From positions 3,905,796 through 3,969,795 of the forward strand of contig NZ_AP018227.1 in the NCBI RefSeq assembly GCF_002368095.1: a DNA stretch of 64,000 nucleotides. The letters run 5' to 3'. A model generated the notes under the pieces. It worked only from the letters and a program-made list of their open reading frames with translations, searched no databases and was not told the DNA's origin. Positions 55,868 to 64,000 of this stretch are shown here, in pieces. Within the stretch, counting starts at the first letter, position 1. Every line of letters begins with the position of its first letter. Made by a program: the position numbers and the translations under genes. The stretch is from Calothrix parasitica NIES-267. GTDB lineage: Bacteria > Cyanobacteriota > Cyanobacteriia > Cyanobacteriales > Nostocaceae.

Positions 55868-56998
55868 TTAAGCCTTTTTTGAAGCTTTTTTGCGACGCTT
55901 GAGGGTAATAACTCCAGCAACAGCAAGAGCGCTCAAACCAATCACGTTTTCAGACTCAGGTACGCTGACTGCTAGTGAAACACCATCACCAGTGGTGGAA
56001 AATTGGTCACTGTTTGGATTACCCAACTGAACTACGAAGTCATTGACATTTCTCAATACCAGAGTCTGGATATTGCTGTCAGGACCTGCTGAAATTAAAT
56101 TATCGAGCAAATCTTGTCCTGATAGCTGTTGTCCGTTGACTTCAAGAATCCCGCTGAATCCAGCATCCTCAACATCAAAGAAGTCTAGTCTTACTTCATT
56201 GGCTGTTTTACCTTCAAAATCAAACCTGAATCTACCAACTTCTAAATGTGCTTCTTCTACAGCACTACCATCAGCCGCGAAAGCTACTGGACGGAACCAA
56301 ATATCTCCAGGGTTTGGATTTGTTCCTGCATCTTCATCCTCTAATATGATTGAATTTACTCCAAATCCATAAGTATTTTCAGTCTCTCTGTCATCAGCAA
56401 ATAAGCGACTTTCCCCGAAAGCTGGATCAAATTCTAAGCTCGTAACAGAGTAACCGTAATCTAAACTAGTTGTATCAATACACTGTGCGGGGTCTAAACA
56501 TTGAAGGTCGGTGTTTGTGAGTTGAATTTCACCTTCTTGGTTAGGAACTAATGAAACTGCTTGTGCTTGACCGACGGATACTGTTGCAAAACCTAAACCG
56601 ATGGTGGAAACTGCTGCGAGGGTTTTTACTAACTTTTTGATATTTTTCATTGTTAATCTCTCTAGAAATACTGATTTTTTAAATGTGTTTTGGATAGGAG
56701 TGTTTGTGTGTTTTCTCGTATCCATATTTGTATAGTATTTCGGCGTAAGTGAATATGTCATCCCTTACCAACAGTATTTATCGCAACTTAATCTTGCTGG
56801 TAAAACAAGGTAAATTACTTAGCTAAAGCTATATTTAATATACATTCAAATCCGTATTACATCTGGTACAAATTGCCAGACAATAGTCAATTATTCTATG
56901 CTTTGTAAAAACTTATAGGTGTTCTGAGCAAAACTTTGTAAAATCTTGAAATCTGACAATAATTCTCGTAGTTTTATCGGTTTAATTTCTACAAAATA
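55659..56998. repeat. Duplicated PEP-CTERM unit, copy 1
   Basis: About 1.34 kb nearly identical to 57471-58809, spanning the gene, its 3' hairpin and its upstream region. Beyond both ends the sequences diverge but still share scattered words. Confidence 0.88.
55868..56650 (-). CDS. Secreted PEP-CTERM-like protein, tandem copy 1
   Basis: A 260-aa exported protein: signal peptide from MKNIKKLVKTLAAVSTIGLG to SVGQAQA, then a mature domain sharing GEIQLTN, LEVGRFRFDF and GILEVNGQ with the neighbouring paralogue. The C-terminal signal reads VPESENVIGLSALAVAGVI and a basic RRKKASKKA tail, with PES in place of the canonical PEP, so exosortase recognition may differ. The start at 56650 is chosen by the signal peptide; the frame is open 37 codons further. 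Copy 2 differs at only two residues (Ser/Thr in DTTSLDY, Ala/Gly in VEDAGFSG). Confidence 0.85.
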   Translation of the reverse strand: MKNIKKLVKTLAAVSTIGLGFATVSVGQAQAVSLVPNQEGEIQLTNTDLQCLDPAQCIDTTSLDYGYSVTSLEFDPAFGESRLFADDRETENTYGFGVNSIILEDEDAGTNPNPGDIWFRPVAFAADGSAVEEAHLEVGRFRFDFEGKTANEVRLDFFDVEDAGFSGILEVNGQQLSGQDLLDNLISAGPDSNIQTLVLRNVNDFVVQLGNPNSDQFSTTGDGVSLAVSVPESENVIGLSALAVAGVITLKRRKKASKKA

Positions 56999-57680
56999 GA
57001 TAGCCCAAAGGTCATAAGTATAAGCCGCAAAAAATAGCGTTCTCTCGGAAAAGTTTGCATTTTCTATTATTTGAATATACTTTTAGAGCTTTTGCTGTAC
57101 TAATCGTTTTCGCTTTATAGAGAAGCTGCTGGTTGACCCATAAGTTATGAAGGGTATTCATAGTTCGTAGTAAGCGATTTATCGCTCTCGAAGAAGGACT
57201 AAAGTCCTTACTACGAACTTATTATTCTGGATAGAACATTACAGGATATCAATTAATCCAAACTGAAATTTAAGAAAAAATATAACTGACTTCCGGGAAG
57301 CTGTCAGTTTCCTATGTATGGATAATTATCAAAAGTAGAATTTGGCTTACTACTTCTACTGAATAAGCCTTGCTTGTTTAGCTTTTAAATTTATCTTCAA
57401 AAAACATAATATATTTTTCAGTAAAAATGCCAGGAATTAAGTAATATTCCGGAATTAGTTTAATCATAAAAAAACAGCAAAAAAAATCGAGCAGTCAGAT
57501 AATAAAACCGAGAAAGGTTGAATTATCTATCTACTCAATGAAGTTTAAAGAGAAGGGAATATTTATATAAGTGAAGATGCGTAAGTCCTGGAAATTTTTG
57601 CAATAAATAAAATTTCAAATAATGTAGTGGTTAGATGCAACCCTTATTACGGTAAATAAGGGTAATTTACCCAGTGGGAT
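56651..57680. other. Region between the two duplicated genes
   Basis: Holds the upstream part of unit copy 1, a compound palindrome at 57162-57219, and the downstream part of unit copy 2 with an ACCCTTATT/AATAAGGGT hairpin at about 57638-57661. No other gene is visible. Confidence 0.65.
57162..57219. repeat. Compound palindrome with inner hairpins
   Basis: Outer 13-base arms AGTTCGTAGTAAG and CTTACTACGAACT enclose two small inner hairpins, GCGATTTATCGC and GGACTAAAGTCC. It lies between the two near-identical genes. Confidence 0.8.
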
Positions 57681-58809
57681 TTAAGCCTTTTTTGAAGCTT
57701 TTTTGCGACGCTTGAGGGTAATAACTCCAGCAACAGCAAGAGCGCTCAAACCAATCACGTTTTCAGACTCAGGTACGCTCACTGCTAGTGAAACACCATC
57801 ACCAGTGGTGGAAAATTGGTCACTGTTTGGATTACCCAACTGAACTACGAAGTCATTGACATTTCTCAATACCAGAGTCTGAATATTGCTGTCAGGACCT
57901 GCTGAAATTAAATTATCGAGCAAATCTTGTCCTGATAGCTGTTGTCCGTTGACTTCAAGAATCCCGCTGAATCCACCATCCTCAACATCAAAGAAGTCTA
58001 GTCTTACTTCATTGGCTGTTTTACCTTCAAAATCAAACCTGAATCTACCAACTTCTAAATGTGCTTCTTCTACAGCACTACCATCAGCCGCGAAAGCTAC
58101 TGGACGGAACCAAATATCTCCAGGGTTTGGGTTTGTTCCTGCATCTTCATCCTCTAATATGATTGAATTTACTCCAAATCCATAAGTATTTTCAGTCTCT
58201 CTGTCATCAGCAAATAAGCGACTTTCCCCGAAAGCTGGATCAAATTCTAAGCTCGTAACAGAGTAACCGTAATCTAAAGTAGTTGTATCAATACACTGTG
58301 CGGGGTCTAAACATTGAAGGTCGGTGTTTGTGAGTTGAATTTCACCTTCTTGGTTAGGAACTAATGAAACTGCTTGTGCTTGACCGACCGATACTGTTGC
58401 AAAACCTAAACCGATGGTGGAAACTGCTGCGAGGGTTTTTACTAACTTTTTGATATTTTTCATTGTTAATCTCTCTAGAAATACTGATTTTTTAAATGTG
58501 TTTTGGATAAGAGTGTTTGTGTGTTTTCTCGTATCCATATTTGTATAGTATTTCGGCGTAAGTGAATATGTCATCCCTTACCAACAGTATTTATCGCAAC
58601 TTAATCTTGCTGGTAAAACAAGGTAAATTACTTAGCTAAAGCTAGATTTAATATACATTCAAATCCGTATTCTATCTAGTACAAATTGCCAGACAATAGT
58701 CAATTATTCTATGCTTTGTAAAAACTTATAGGTGTTCTGAGCAAAACTTTGTAAAATCTTGGAATCTGACAATAATTCTCGTAGTTTTATCGGTTTAATT
58801 TCTACAAAA
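57471..58809. repeat. Duplicated PEP-CTERM unit, copy 2
   Basis: Partner of 55659-56998 in the same orientation, ~1.81 kb away. Differences are few and scattered. Confidence 0.88.
57681..58463 (-). CDS. Secreted PEP-CTERM-like protein, tandem copy 2
   Basis: A 260-aa protein differing from copy 1 at two positions (DTTTLDY and VEDGGFSG), with the same signal peptide, LEVGRF motif and VPESEN C-terminal signal. Because its upstream region is also nearly identical to that of copy 1, both are likely expressed alike. The start at 58463 is chosen as for copy 1. A recent duplication or conversion event is implied. Confidence 0.85.
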   Translation of the reverse strand: MKNIKKLVKTLAAVSTIGLGFATVSVGQAQAVSLVPNQEGEIQLTNTDLQCLDPAQCIDTTTLDYGYSVTSLEFDPAFGESRLFADDRETENTYGFGVNSIILEDEDAGTNPNPGDIWFRPVAFAADGSAVEEAHLEVGRFRFDFEGKTANEVRLDFFDVEDGGFSGILEVNGQQLSGQDLLDNLISAGPDSNIQTLVLRNVNDFVVQLGNPNSDQFSTTGDGVSLAVSVPESENVIGLSALAVAGVITLKRRKKASKKA

Positions 58810-59272
58810 AAATTATGGGAAGACTCCAGGTAAAAGCCGCTAAATACAGCATTCTCCCTGATAGATTTAGAAAATTATTTCCCTGGAAGCACATTAGAAC
58901 TTTTGTTCCATAATTTTTCTCTTATTTTCAGGAAAACTTTTCGGTCTTATATATTGGTCGGTGATTTCGCTCAGTAGAGAAAACACACGATAATTAGCTA
59001 TATCTCAATTCCGAGCAAGACTTATTATCGCTGTAGCTCTCAACACATTGGTTCGACTCAACAGCTTTTATCTATATTCATAGGTATATCTTTCAGTATT
59101 TACCTTAGTCTTTGGCTACTCGAAGTGTTTGATTACTGTTTAAAATCATTTAAATAGCCCAAAATCTCAGCCCGAACCAGGATCTATCTTTACATTTCTA
59201 CATATTTGCTGGTCAAAACTGGTAGCTGTTCGCTAATAATTACTAACTACTAACTGATAACTGCTCGCTGTC
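58464..59272. other. Spacer upstream of the duplicated cluster
   Basis: The first ~345 bases belong to unit copy 2. The rest (58810-59272) is AT-rich, with partial resemblance to 57000-57060 at about 58838-58858, and ends in AACTAACTGATAACTG words. No gene is visible. Confidence 0.55.
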
Positions 59273-60031
59273 TTAAAACCAGCCTTCTTGTTCGAGAGTT
59301 TCGATTAATTGAAGTCCACGGGGGTCGCCAACTCCTAATAATGCGGCTTTAGTATCCTCACGCACTCCTAAATCGCTGTCTTCAGCAAAAGCTTGAATCA
59401 AAGCATCAATAGCAGTAGCGTAAACAATATTAGAAGGTAGTTCGCGACATAATTGTCCGATTGTCCAAGCACAATTACTCCGCACTGCTGGTACAGAATC
59501 TTTTACCAATCCCTCAATCAAAGCTGGGATTGCACCAACAACGGCTTCATATCCTACTTCTGACATCTGCGCTAAAGAACTAGCGGCCCATAATCGGACG
59601 GCAGAAATATCGGTTCTCAAAGCATCTGCTAAAGGTGGTAAACAGCGCATATCTCGACAATTACCTAATGCCCAAACCACACCTTTTCTCACAGAACCAT
59701 TCCAATCTTGGTTATATTGCTTAATCAACGGTTCAACTGCATCAGAGCTAGGATTACGTCCAATCGCATATGCTGCGCTCACCCGCACCAGAGGACAAAC
59801 ATCTGTTAATAAGCGAATTAAATGAGGAGTAGCGCGAGCATCTTCAATATCACAAAAAGCACGTGCCGCCAGCATCTTTTGCTGTGGCTCAGAATTTTCA
59901 AGCAGCGCTAACATCTCCTCTGGATTTGGTTTTGCCGCTTCCGACTCCGGACTTAGCGGCTCCATCTTATCAAGAGGGCTTTCTAGTTCCGCTTCGACAT
60001 CAAGTAGGTAATGGTTATCTGCATCATACAT
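59273..60031 (-). CDS. HEAT-repeat protein
   Basis: A 252-aa protein of HEAT/PBS-lyase-type repeats (five or six helical pairs from residue ~45 to the end, e.g. PHLIRLLTDVCPLVRVSAAY and VRKGVVWALGNC). It begins MYDADNHYLLDVEAELESPL. Size and N-terminus resemble the cyanobacterial HEAT protein IaiH, an IscA partner, but this identification is tentative; a phycobilin lyase-related role is the alternative. The start at 60031 is chosen because the 29 codons upstream are translated simple repeat (Ser/Pro/Leu-rich), not protein-like. Confidence 0.78.
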   Translation of the reverse strand: MYDADNHYLLDVEAELESPLDKMEPLSPESEAAKPNPEEMLALLENSEPQQKMLAARAFCDIEDARATPHLIRLLTDVCPLVRVSAAYAIGRNPSSDAVEPLIKQYNQDWNGSVRKGVVWALGNCRDMRCLPPLADALRTDISAVRLWAASSLAQMSEVGYEAVVGAIPALIEGLVKDSVPAVRSNCAWTIGQLCRELPSNIVYATAIDALIQAFAEDSDLGVREDTKAALLGVGDPRGLQLIETLEQEGWF

Positions 60032-60059
60032 AAATTTAAAATTACCATTACACAGTACC

Positions 60060-60214
60060 TTTGGGAAGAGGGGAAGAGGAAGAGGGGGAGAGTGGGAGAG
60101 TGGGAGAGTGGGGGACAAGGAGAAAACAGTTAGGAATTAGGAATTAGGAGTTAAGAGTTAGGAGTTATTTTCCTATACCCAATGCTCGATTGATAACTGT
60201 TCACTGTTCAATGT
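60060..60214. repeat. STRR arrays (GGGAGAGT, TTAGGAG, GTTCACT)
   Basis: AGAGTGGG units run from about 60060 to 60118, followed by AATTAGG/TTAGGAG and then ACTGTTC words. They lie between the HEAT and GNAT genes on the minus strand and keep an upstream frame open by chance. Confidence 0.85.
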
Positions 60215-60706
60215 TCACTGTAAAGGTTTAATCATCCACATTGATTGGGTTTGATAGCCAAGCTGGTTGTAGAGATTCAGTGCGGGGGTGTTTGTTTGAA
60301 AAACTTGGAGTGCTATTTGATTGTCACCTCTTTGTTTAGCCCAGTTTTCAACATACTGCATCAAAGCTTTACCGATACCTTTGCGGCGATGTTCTGGGGA
60401 GACGTAAATAAGAAATATGTGTGCGTGACGCAATCCGCTAATCTGGTCGATAGCGTTTCCTATCCACAAACAGCCGATGGGACGAGACGGAAATATATCT
60501 ACTTGTGATTTTTTTTCTGCTGAATATTCTACCCACCATATGGGGGTATCTGGAGAAAGGTACTGTTCGACTGTTTGGGATAAATGTGAAAAATCTTGTT
60601 TGGGAAACATATCCTGGTAGGTACGCTGCATGAATTTGACCAGCAGCGCTCTATCCAAGGTTGAGCCGGAACGAATTGTATAATCGGGTAATAGTTTTTT
60701 CGCCAC
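60215..60706 (-). CDS. GNAT family N-acetyltransferase
   Basis: A 163-aa acetyltransferase of the GNAT superfamily. The acetyl-CoA loop EHRRKGIGKALMQYVENW is at residues ~108-125, followed by IALQVFQTNTPALNLYNQLGYQ near 134-155, the usual motif B. The N-terminus LPDYTIRSGSTLDRALLVKFM resembles a subgroup of cyanobacterial GNATs. Its substrate is unknown. It lies 29 bases after the 75-aa membrane protein gene on the same strand, suggesting co-transcription. Confidence 0.9.
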   Translation of the reverse strand: MAKKLLPDYTIRSGSTLDRALLVKFMQRTYQDMFPKQDFSHLSQTVEQYLSPDTPIWWVEYSAEKKSQVDIFPSRPIGCLWIGNAIDQISGLRHAHIFLIYVSPEHRRKGIGKALMQYVENWAKQRGDNQIALQVFQTNTPALNLYNQLGYQTQSMWMIKPLQ

Positions 60707-60735
60707 TAATAACGTATTCGCTCGTTTGGTTATTT

Positions 60736-60963
60736 TTATACTTTGCTGCTTTTGTCTTCCAAGAAGGGAGCAATTAGGGGTACAAATACTTGCAATGTAC
60801 TATTTTCATTGTTTTCTACTCTTCCTATTTCTCCATCTTCTTCAATGGGTGCGGGTGCGGCCATATCGGACGGTAAAAAGATACGAGCGCTAACTGCTAC
60901 TAAAGCTAAGGAGAAAATTAGTACCGCGATTAAAGGAGCAATGAATTGACGTAATATTGCCAT
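60736..60963 (-). CDS. Small single-span membrane protein (75 aa)
   Basis: Not recognised. One hydrophobic helix (residues ~5-30, FIAPLIAVLIFSLALVAVSA) precedes a polar acidic segment (DGEIGRVENNENSTLQ) and a short hydrophobic FVPLIAPFLEDKSSKV end. It lies 29 bases before the GNAT gene and 44 bases after the 134-aa gene, all on the minus strand, so a small operon is likely. Confidence 0.7.
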   Translation of the reverse strand: MAILRQFIAPLIAVLIFSLALVAVSARIFLPSDMAAPAPIEEDGEIGRVENNENSTLQVFVPLIAPFLEDKSSKV

Positions 60964-61007
60964 ATCTAGAAATTTTAGTAATCAATTTTTAGTTTAGTTA
61001 AACTATT

Positions 61008-61412
61008 TTAACGTCCTCTGTCTCTTTCTAAGTCAGCAATAGCTCTCTGCCAATACCAATTTTCTGACATATCGGGATGATTTCGCTTCAGTTGTTCGAC
61101 TAAGCGGTTTGCAGTTGCTTTATCTCCCCCAACTAAACCGAAGAGTTGATTTTGTAAATGTGTATCTGCTGTAGGTTCTGGTGTTGGGTATGACGGTTGT
61201 GTTGAAAAAGAACGAGACTGACGTTTTTTAAATTCCCAAAATAAGACGAAATATAAGGTGCCAAAAATAATTATTAAGCTGAGGGTTCCCAAAAAAGTTA
61301 CTAAATTCAGCGTTAAATATCCCAAAATTAATTGAGAGATAACGTAGCCGAGTATAACTCCTATCGTCATCAGAATGACAATCGATACAATTCCCACAAA
61401 TTCTTGCCCCAT
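61008..61412 (-). CDS. Membrane protein with C-terminal soluble helix (134 aa)
   Basis: Not recognised. Two membrane helices (residues ~6-30 and ~35-62) are followed by a Ser/Pro/Thr linker and a helical end ATANRLVEQLKRNHPDMSEN...IADLERDRGR, a layout common in conserved cyanobacterial proteins of unknown role. It is the first gene of the probable three-gene unit with the 75-aa and GNAT genes. Confidence 0.75.
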   Translation of the reverse strand: MGQEFVGIVSIVILMTIGVILGYVISQLILGYLTLNLVTFLGTLSLIIIFGTLYFVLFWEFKKRQSRSFSTQPSYPTPEPTADTHLQNQLFGLVGGDKATANRLVEQLKRNHPDMSENWYWQRAIADLERDRGR

Positions 61413-62045
61413 TAAATCTACTTCCTTTTTCTAATCTTGGTTTCAGCGAATCAGAATTATTAGCTCCAAGGGGCAAACATTAGCTTTCCGAAATTCAGTT
61501 GAGCGGTTGCAGCAGTTTAGATATCAAACTGTAAATCAAGACATCGGTTTTTAGCGTAAACCGCTATTCGCAGTTATTTTAAACAAGAAAATTTTCTGAT
61601 TAAGAAGTATGTTATTTGACTAACTGCTTAACAAGCATCAACAATCAAAAACAACAATTGATACTTACTATACTCACAATTTTTTCTTCAGCCAGAGTGC
61701 CCGCAATGCTTTAAATTAGCCGTAAAGTATTTAGTTCCTGCCATTTACATTTTGGTAAATGCGATTAGTCGCACAAAGAGTATAGACATATTTGATACTA
61801 AAGTACGGTCTAATTTGTAAAGTACTATAAATTACCAATCTTAATTAGTCGATGCATACACCCTGGCGCAAGAAAAATTTATTTGATTAAATATGAACGA
61901 TATCTTGACACAATTGTATTTTGATGGTGTGCCAATACGCCGATTTTTGGGGAGAGTAGCGGGAAAGGGGAGAGGGGGAGAGTGGGGGAGAGGGGGAAGA
62001 AAATATTCTTTACTTTTAATCTAAAAGATAAAATCTAAAATCTTA
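61413..62045. other. AT-rich spacer ending in STRR repeats
   Basis: Promoter-like AT-rich DNA up to about 61950, then GGGGAGAGT units (61951-61999) and AATCTAAAATC words. No gene is visible. Confidence 0.6.
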
Positions 62046-63683
62046 CTATTGCTCGCTTTCAACTTTTAATTCTTCAGTACTAACTCCTGACTCTTCACTT
62101 TCAACTTCTAACTTCTCATTCTTAGGTTCTGACTCCTCACTCTTAACTTCTAACTCTTGAGTACTAACTCCTAACTCCTCACTTTCAACTTCTAATTCTT
62201 CAGTTCTAAGGGTTACCTGTTCCCCATTTTGATAAACTTGATGTCCTTTAATTTCTACACCTTTTTCTTCTAAGGTCTTTTTCCAACCTTTAAGGGTGCC
62301 GATTTCGCTGGGATTTTCATATAATCCAGATTGAACTTCGATTTGGGTCAGTTGAGCAAATTCTTCGTAGAGCGGGTAACTAGAAGTTACGAATGTTTCT
62401 TTTCGATGCAATATTGGCGGATTTTCTCTTGTAGAGTAATCCCCGCGAGTTATTTTGAATGTCTGTAAATCGATTACGATGGCGGATTTTAATGCTGGAT
62501 GGGGGTCGGTGTCGAAGTCGGGGTAATACAGATAAGAAATTTTCGGTTCGCTGTTGTGAAGTTTGATGAGTGTTGTTTCTTCGGGTCTTCCAAATACGCG
62601 ACTGGCACAACCTTCGTAGATTCGCAATTGTGGTTCTAGTTCGCTCAATGAGTTGATATGGACGTAAAGAGCGCTGGGGGTATATTTTCCAATTTTACTT
62701 TTTTGGCAGGCTAATCTAACTATATTTTCGACACCCAAACTAAATAATTTTTGGTCTGCGACTTCACAAGCATCCCGATATGAACCGAAAAAGGCTTTAA
62801 TATCATGGCGGAGTTCTTCAGGTAGCTCTGAGAATCTGGGACGCTCTTCCCGAAACTGCACTAAAGCTAGATAAACTTGAATATCAAGAGAACGACGGTA
62901 AGCAATCGCATCCCATTCGGCTTCGTCTGTTGCTCGCAATATTACTTTAAAAGCACTTCGGATACTAGTAAATTCCAGCAGTAGTTTTGATTCGTCATCC
63001 CATCGTAATTCTCCTGAAACGGGTAGTCTACCGCGTTTTGTATAAAATTTAATTAATGGTGCTAATTGTTCTTTGCACTCTTCATATTTTTTAGTAGCAA
63101 GAATAATTCTTGGTGCAATTACGCGGGAACGATAGCACTCGACGCGAAAGTTTTCTTTTTCCTCGTCGTCGCGAAATACGAAGTAAATACCCAAAGCGAC
63201 GGGTACCGCGTCAACTTCTAAGGTGTTATCTATATATTGCTTGAGTTCTCCCTGTTCGTAATATTTCTGAAAGGTATTGCGACGAGTTACCACCCCATCC
63301 CCATAAGCCAATTGATTTTTGCTGCTAATAGCGTTTACTAATACTTGAGCGGCGACAATTAATACTTGGCCTGCTAATTTCCACGCGTTTTTAAGACTTT
63401 CAACCCGCTCTTCGGTATCTTCAATAACGTTGAGGACATAACCCAAATTAACCACATCGGCAGATACTAAAGGCGCATCGGGATTATAATAAGGGTCCCA
63501 ACCCGCGCTTTTAATCTCCATATCTGTCAATCTTTTGATATCTTCACCAAATCCACATCCATAATCAAAAAACGTCGCTTCTTTATTAATAATGTCAAAT
63601 TCGACTGCCAATTTCGTCGGACGAGATAAGTCTGTGCGGTGAATTGCTGCTTTGTGGCGTTCAATGGCTAAATCTTCCAACAT
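62046..63683 (-). CDS. DNA phosphorothioation-associated putative methyltransferase
   Basis: A 545-aa protein matching the family of methyltransferase-like proteins encoded next to dnd (DNA phosphorothioation) genes. It opens MLEDLAIERHKAAIHRTDLS and has FDYGCGFGEDIKRL (residues ~38-51), a SAM-binding glycine motif, then VNLGYVLNVIEDTEERVESL. The middle (~290-340) contains PRFSELPEELRHDIKAFFGS, typical of the family. The last ~54 residues repeat (E/K)(L/S)EVESEE(S/L)GVST and appear to be translated AACTCCT-type STRR DNA, outside the family core. dnd core genes are not visible before the window edge. Confidence 0.85.
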   Translation of the reverse strand: MLEDLAIERHKAAIHRTDLSRPTKLAVEFDIINKEATFFDYGCGFGEDIKRLTDMEIKSAGWDPYYNPDAPLVSADVVNLGYVLNVIEDTEERVESLKNAWKLAGQVLIVAAQVLVNAISSKNQLAYGDGVVTRRNTFQKYYEQGELKQYIDNTLEVDAVPVALGIYFVFRDDEEKENFRVECYRSRVIAPRIILATKKYEECKEQLAPLIKFYTKRGRLPVSGELRWDDESKLLLEFTSIRSAFKVILRATDEAEWDAIAYRRSLDIQVYLALVQFREERPRFSELPEELRHDIKAFFGSYRDACEVADQKLFSLGVENIVRLACQKSKIGKYTPSALYVHINSLSELEPQLRIYEGCASRVFGRPEETTLIKLHNSEPKISYLYYPDFDTDPHPALKSAIVIDLQTFKITRGDYSTRENPPILHRKETFVTSSYPLYEEFAQLTQIEVQSGLYENPSEIGTLKGWKKTLEEKGVEIKGHQVYQNGEQVTLRTEELEVESEELGVSTQELEVKSEESEPKNEKLEVESEESGVSTEELKVESEQ

Positions 63684-63942
63684 AAGACAAATCCAATTAG
63701 CAATTGGGATTTATTATCTCATATAAGAGGAAGTAGGTTAAAGGTCAAAGGTTAAAGGTTATTAAATTTTTCTTTTCCCCTTTTCTCCCAAATTTCAAAG
63801 AAACCCGGTTTCTAGTCGCGAGAATATGATTCTCTTGTTGTGAAATCGCAAAGGAACCGGGTTTCTGACTGTTAACTGATAACTGATAACTGATAACTGA
63901 TAACTGATAACTGTTAACTGATAACTGTTAACTGATAACTGT
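63684..63942. repeat. STRR words and GAAACCCGGTTTC palindrome
   Basis: AAGGTCAAAGGTTAAAGG units occupy 63737-63762. AGAAACCCGGTTTCT is at 63799-63813, and ACTGATA/ACTGTTA heptamers run from about 63867 to the end of the next gene. Confidence 0.85.
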
Positions 63943-64000
63943 TCACTGTTTTTCTGCTGCTAATTCAATCAAGTCTTCAATTTTCTTAATATTTGGGTCT
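63943..64000 (-). CDS. 3' end of an unidentified gene cut by the window edge
   Basis: The last 18 codons read DPNIKKIEDLIELAAEKQ before TGA. The sequence is helical and protein-like. It lies upstream of the phosphorothioation-associated methyltransferase on the same strand, so a dnd gene is a guess, but too little is visible to name it. Confidence 0.5.
   Translation of the reverse strand, partial: DPNIKKIEDLIELAAEKQ

Noticed and set aside
56651-56761. 37-codon N-terminal extensions of the PEP-CTERM genes (also 58464-58574)
   Set aside because: A signal peptide must begin at or near the true start; the upstream codons are polar and not signal-like.
60032-60118. 29-codon extension of the HEAT protein
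   Set aside because: It is translated GGGAGAGT simple repeat with no matching protein features; the ATG at 60031 begins a native-looking protein.

Overview
The window is chromosomal DNA from a filamentous, probably heterocyst-forming (Nostocales-type) cyanobacterium. Cyanobacterial marker genes include ndhH (NDH-1 complex), rpaB (OmpR-type regulator), the photosystem II assembly protein Psb34, a CCB-type cytochrome b6f cofactor-assembly protein, a ThiO-ThiG fusion, a CruA/CruP-type lycopene cyclase homologue and a MalK-like ABC ATPase. Seven GCGATCGC (HIP1) sites and very abundant short tandem repeats of the STRR type (GGGGAGA, TTACTCA, AACTCCT, CAAAATC units) agree with this. I see no rRNA, tRNA, CRISPR array or intact transposase gene. 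The window is mostly core and housekeeping DNA, but its spacers are filled with small repeated palindromes.

Layout. 0-5 kb: cysC, a Uma2-type nuclease gene, and the tldD/tldE peptidase pair. 5-11 kb: a secreted pentapeptide protein, a DUF318 permease paired with a TIGR03943-type membrane protein, and a beta-propeller-like membrane-anchored protein. 11-21 kb: a coiled-coil protein, the CruA/CruP homologue, citramalate synthase, thiO-thiG and psb34. 21-32 kb: a TPR protein, a repeat-rich stretch, a second pentapeptide protein, a beta-hydroxyacid dehydrogenase, a MidA-type methyltransferase and ndhH. 31-36 kb: an aminoglycoside/homoserine-kinase-like gene broken by a 50-bp palindrome, a DUF3303 protein, rsmH, a stand-alone CheB domain and a YflT-type stress protein. 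36-49 kb: a double-ATPase peptide-type ABC protein, an SSB, a sugar-type ABC ATPase, a nucleotidyltransferase/phosphomannomutase fusion, an amidoligase-like protein and a glycosyltransferase. 49-54 kb: radA, rpaB, the CCB protein and a DUF456 protein, flanked by an inverted pair of ~150-bp repeats. 54-59 kb: three paralogous PEP-CTERM-like secreted proteins, two of them nearly identical. 59-64 kb: a HEAT-repeat protein, a GNAT acetyltransferase, two small membrane proteins, a DNA-phosphorothioation-associated methyltransferase, and the 3' end of another gene at the window edge.

I did not find one clearly new multi-gene system. The most notable observations concern genome dynamics: (i) a 50-bp near-perfect palindrome with a 5-bp target duplication that breaks a kinase gene; (ii) STRR-like purine/pyrimidine tracts carried in frame inside conserved enzymes (ThiOG, CruA/P, MidA, ABC ATPase, phosphorothioation methyltransferase); (iii) a family of hairpins with a fixed core and base-changed but still pairing outer stems, one copy nested inside another repeat; (iv) a recent duplication or conversion tract in the PEP-CTERM cluster; and (v) a MidA-type methyltransferase gene three genes from ndhH, whose mitochondrial homologue is the known target of the mitochondrial MidA homologue.
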